This document shows, in pieces, positions 61,689-64,000 of a DNA stretch of 64,000 nt (the stretch's first letter is position 1; every line of letters begins with the position of its first letter). The DNA is taken from assembly GCA_041687435.1 (NCBI GenBank), contig JAWLBX010000004.1, positions 1 through 64,000 of the forward strand. The letters are read 5' to 3'. The notes under the pieces are model-generated. The model ran no database searches and had not been told where the DNA came from. It worked only from the letters and a program-made list of their open reading frames with translations. The translations under genes were made by a program, and so were the position numbers. Source of the stretch: JACKII01 sp041687435. Its GTDB lineage: Bacteria > Pseudomonadota > Alphaproteobacteria > Bin95.

Positions 61689-63527
61689 ATGGGGTTGGTG
61701 CGGGTTCTGTTATGGATCGCGGGTGCCGTGGTGGTCGTCTATATCGGCGCGATGATCTGGTTCTGGCCGTCGGGCAACCTGGAACCCATCGCCTATGATA
61801 AGGCGGATGCCAGTGTTCTGGACCTTAGCTATGGCAATGGTCTGGACGAGGCCAAAAGGGAAGAATTTTACCACACCAGCCAGGGGTCGGAGATTTTTCC
61901 CATTCGCCTGATGCGCGCGTTGACCGATCCGAAGACCGGCAAGCCGTTCATGCAGGATCTGGAGCGGTTCGGCTTGATGCCGGACCCGGCACGCGACGAT
62001 GGCCTGGCTGTCGGCCTGACGCTCACCAGGAACGATTTCACCGCCGGTCTGGATATGGTGGGCATCACCTGCGCCGCCTGCCACACGGGCGAATTTCGCT
62101 ATAATGGCAAGGGCGTTCGTGTCGATGGGGCGCCCAACATGTTCGACATGCAGACTTTTTATGCCGACATGTTCGGCGCCGTGCTGGCGCTCGAAAACAA
62201 CCGCGATTTGCGCCGCCAGTTTGCCGAACGCCTGTTCCAGCAAAGCTATGGCGAATACGGCCTGCTGGCGCCGGTTATGCGCCCGGCGGTGCTGCTGGGG
62301 CAGGCGGTAGGCCTGTTGACGCATATCGACGAGATCAAGGCGCGGGCCAGTCTGGCCGGCGTGATCGCCAAGGCCATCCAGCGGCGCAATGCCAAGCCTG
62401 AATGTCAGGGGCCGGATGCGCAGTGTACCTCCGGTTTCGGGCGGCTGGATGCGTTCAATGGCACCCGCAATTTCATCCTGGCCCAGTTGAGCGACGACAA
62501 TTTGGTCGAATTGAACGCGCCGTCGAAGTTCCCGCCGGTCTGGGGTTTTAAGGATTACCGCTGGGTGGAATGGACGCTCAACACCAACTCGGTCATGGAG
62601 CGCAATTTTACCGAGACGATGGGTGCGGGCGCGACCGTCAAGCTGCTGCCCGACACTGGCGCGGATCGATTTGCGAGTTCGATTCCGGTCCGGAATATGC
62701 ACAAGCTGGAGCGCCTGTCCTACCATATCGAGCCGCCGAAATGGCCCGGGCACGTGTTCGGCGAAATTGACACGGCGCTGGCCGAACAGGGCAAGGCGAT
62801 CTATGCCCGCACTTGCGCGGGCTGCCATGACTACGGGACGGCGGACTATGACGCGAACGGCCTGCTGGAATTGCGCGCCTTTGCGCCCGGACTGGAGACG
62901 CCGATCCCCGGCACGCCTTCGGTAGGCACCGATGCAAGCGTGGCGTTGACGGTGGCCTGCCCGGTCCCGAATCCTGGCGACCTGCCGGTGAAGAAGCGGT
63001 CCTACACGGCGGAACAGGCAACCTTGCTGAAGGATTGCAAAGGCGTGACCGCGGGCCAGCCGTTCGACGGCTATGCCTTTGCCGATGTCGTTTCGGTTGC
63101 CGTCAATGCGGTGAAGGCCAAGGCCTACGAGGCGGAAGGCGTGACGGAGGCCGAACGGCGCGAGTTCGAGGATACGGACCGGCGCGGCGGCATCTATTGG
63201 CGCGATACCATCCTCGACGATGGTCGCCCCTATGCGGCGCGGCCGTTGCATGGGGTCTGGGCGGCAGCACCATATTTGCACAATGGCTCCGTGCCCACCC
63301 TGGCGGACCTGCTGACGCCGCCGGAGGACCGGCCCAAAACCTTCCCGATTGGCCAGCGTGACTACGACCCGGTCAAGGTCGGCTTTGAAACCGACCTGCC
63401 AAGGGAAAAGGTTAAGTACACGGTAGATACAACCCAAACGGGTAATGGCAATGGCGGCCATGTCTATGGCACGGCGTTGCCCGATGGCGAGAAAAAGGCG
63501 CTGCTGGAATATCTCAAGACGTTGTAG
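61689..63527 (+). CDS. Membrane-anchored di-heme cytochrome c, RoxA/cytochrome c peroxidase-like
   Basis: A 612-residue protein with an N-terminal signal-anchor (RVLLWIAGAVVVVYIGAMIW) and a periplasmic body. Two c-type heme motifs are visible: C128-A-A-C-H132 and C376-A-G-C-H380. The region after the anchor (EEFYHTSQGSEIFPIRLMRA) and the C-terminal AAPYLHNGSVPTLADLLTPP resemble the large di-heme family that includes rubber oxygenase RoxA and peroxidases. The start at 61689 has GGAGG upstream; a GTG at 61674 would overlap that site. It ends ten bases from a convergent cytochrome P450 gene. The reaction is unknown; an oxygenase or peroxidase acting on hydrophobic substrates is plausible. Confidence 0.82.
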   Translation: MGLVRVLLWIAGAVVVVYIGAMIWFWPSGNLEPIAYDKADASVLDLSYGNGLDEAKREEFYHTSQGSEIFPIRLMRALTDPKTGKPFMQDLERFGLMPDPARDDGLAVGLTLTRNDFTAGLDMVGITCAACHTGEFRYNGKGVRVDGAPNMFDMQTFYADMFGAVLALENNRDLRRQFAERLFQQSYGEYGLLAPVMRPAVLLGQAVGLLTHIDEIKARASLAGVIAKAIQRRNAKPECQGPDAQCTSGFGRLDAFNGTRNFILAQLSDDNLVELNAPSKFPPVWGFKDYRWVEWTLNTNSVMERNFTETMGAGATVKLLPDTGADRFASSIPVRNMHKLERLSYHIEPPKWPGHVFGEIDTALAEQGKAIYARTCAGCHDYGTADYDANGLLELRAFAPGLETPIPGTPSVGTDASVALTVACPVPNPGDLPVKKRSYTAEQATLLKDCKGVTAGQPFDGYAFADVVSVAVNAVKAKAYEAEGVTEAERREFEDTDRRGGIYWRDTILDDGRPYAARPLHGVWAAAPYLHNGSVPTLADLLTPPEDRPKTFPIGQRDYDPVKVGFETDLPREKVKYTVDTTQTGNGNGGHVYGTALPDGEKKALLEYLKTL

Positions 63528-63537
63528 CGGATGTGTT

Positions 63538-64000
63538 TCACCCGCCGACGGCAACCATGACCTTGTCCGGGAACACCTTGAGTTGGCCAGCCATCTCCGG
63601 CGTGCCGGCGAGCCGCAAGCCATCCTGAGCCAGTAGCGGCTTCAGGATCTGCGGGATTTGGATCTTACTGATATAGCGGCCGAAACAGGCATGGCGCCCG
63701 GTGGCGAAATGCAGGTAATGGCTGGTCGGCCGGCCGGGCTTGAACTCTGCCGGCGCATCGAGCATGCGCTCGTCGAACATGGCGGACCAAGTGAGATTGA
63801 ACACCACCGCACCAGCTGGCAGCCGGGTTTCATGCGGTTCGCCAGCACCTAGCGTGTAATCCTGCTTCAGCACCCGCACCACAAGCGGGTTGATCGGGCG
63901 GAAGCGCAACGCCTCGAACACGATAGCGGCGAGCTTTTCATCCTCGCCAGCCTTGGCGGCGGCCTGGGCTGCGGCCAGCATCGGCGGCTGGCTCAGCATG
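63538..64000 (-). CDS. Cytochrome P450, C-terminal part (cut by window edge)
   Basis: About 153 residues of a P450 are visible; the 5' part lies beyond position 64000. The K-helix motif E-x-x-R is in FEALRFRPINPLVVRV, and the heme-binding loop is HFATGRHACFGRYISKIQIP, with the cysteine that ligates heme. The arrangement is that of bacterial class I P450s, which need a ferredoxin and reductase that are not in the window. It is convergent with the di-heme cytochrome gene. The substrate is unknown. Confidence 0.9.
   Translation of the reverse strand, partial: MLSQPPMLAAAQAAAKAGEDEKLAAIVFEALRFRPINPLVVRVLKQDYTLGAGEPHETRLPAGAVVFNLTWSAMFDERMLDAPAEFKPGRPTSHYLHFATGRHACFGRYISKIQIPQILKPLLAQDGLRLAGTPEMAGQLKVFPDKVMVAVGG

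Noticed and set aside
61710..63623. 637-codon open frame on the minus strand
   Set aside because: Antisense to the di-heme cytochrome gene, which carries two CxxCH motifs and a ribosome site.

Overview
The window is GC-rich DNA packed with short-spaced operons on both strands. The gene families point to a Gram-negative alphaproteobacterium, probably Rhodospirillales-like: lpxD with a dedicated ACP and ketosynthase, RND efflux, a thiO-thiS-thiG-thiE operon behind a TPP riboswitch, a phnF/phnGHIJKLM C-P lyase operon, DUF2333 and DUF2254 proteins. The order-level assignment is an inference from gene content only.

Layout. 1-300: a broken DUF2924 gene that runs into what looks like one end of an IS21-family element. 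400-6,230: an MFS transporter, the molybdate block modE-modA-modB-modC with a perfect palindromic operator before modA, and an MgtC/DUF4010 membrane protein. 6,320-8,870: the most unusual locus, a candidate RiPP cluster. It has an ATP-grasp enzyme, three tandem copies of a ~50-residue small-peptide unit (one free, two fused), and an aKG-HExxH-type peptide hydroxylase-like protein. 9,070-11,520: a DASS/SLC13 anion symporter and an enoyl-CoA hydratase. 11,900-15,870: an iron-type ABC importer (binding protein, two-domain permease, ATPase) with two palindromes upstream. 16,140-16,680: a secreted fasciclin protein with a terminator. 16,870-24,080: a Dpp/Opp-like ABC importer ending in a phosphonate monoester hydrolase. 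24,320-35,190: an AI-2E family membrane protein, an RND pump with its adaptor, and a YhiI/RbbA/YhhJ-type ABC exporter.

35,280-44,430: two TauD/TfdA-type dioxygenases, an AT-rich orphan gene of probable foreign origin, a FadJ/FadB-type beta-oxidation enzyme, a DUF2254 protein, divergent cysE and cysK, and a MetE C-terminal-like methyltransferase. 44,450-47,380: thiamine operon with promoter and TPP riboswitch. 47,410-55,080: the C-P lyase operon phnG-H-I-J-K-L with two tandem phnM paralogues and divergent phnF. 55,100-61,560: DUF2333, pepN, lpxD, an acyl carrier protein, a FabF-like synthase and a CAT-anticodon tRNA. 61,690-64,000: a membrane-anchored di-heme cytochrome c facing the C-terminal part of a cytochrome P450 cut by the window edge.

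The main physiological theme is scavenging of phosphorus (C-P lyase, phosphonate monoester hydrolase plus importer), sulfur (cysE/cysK, TauD-like oxygenases), molybdate and iron. The main candidate for new biology is the small-peptide/ATP-grasp/HExxH locus at 6.3-8.9 kb.
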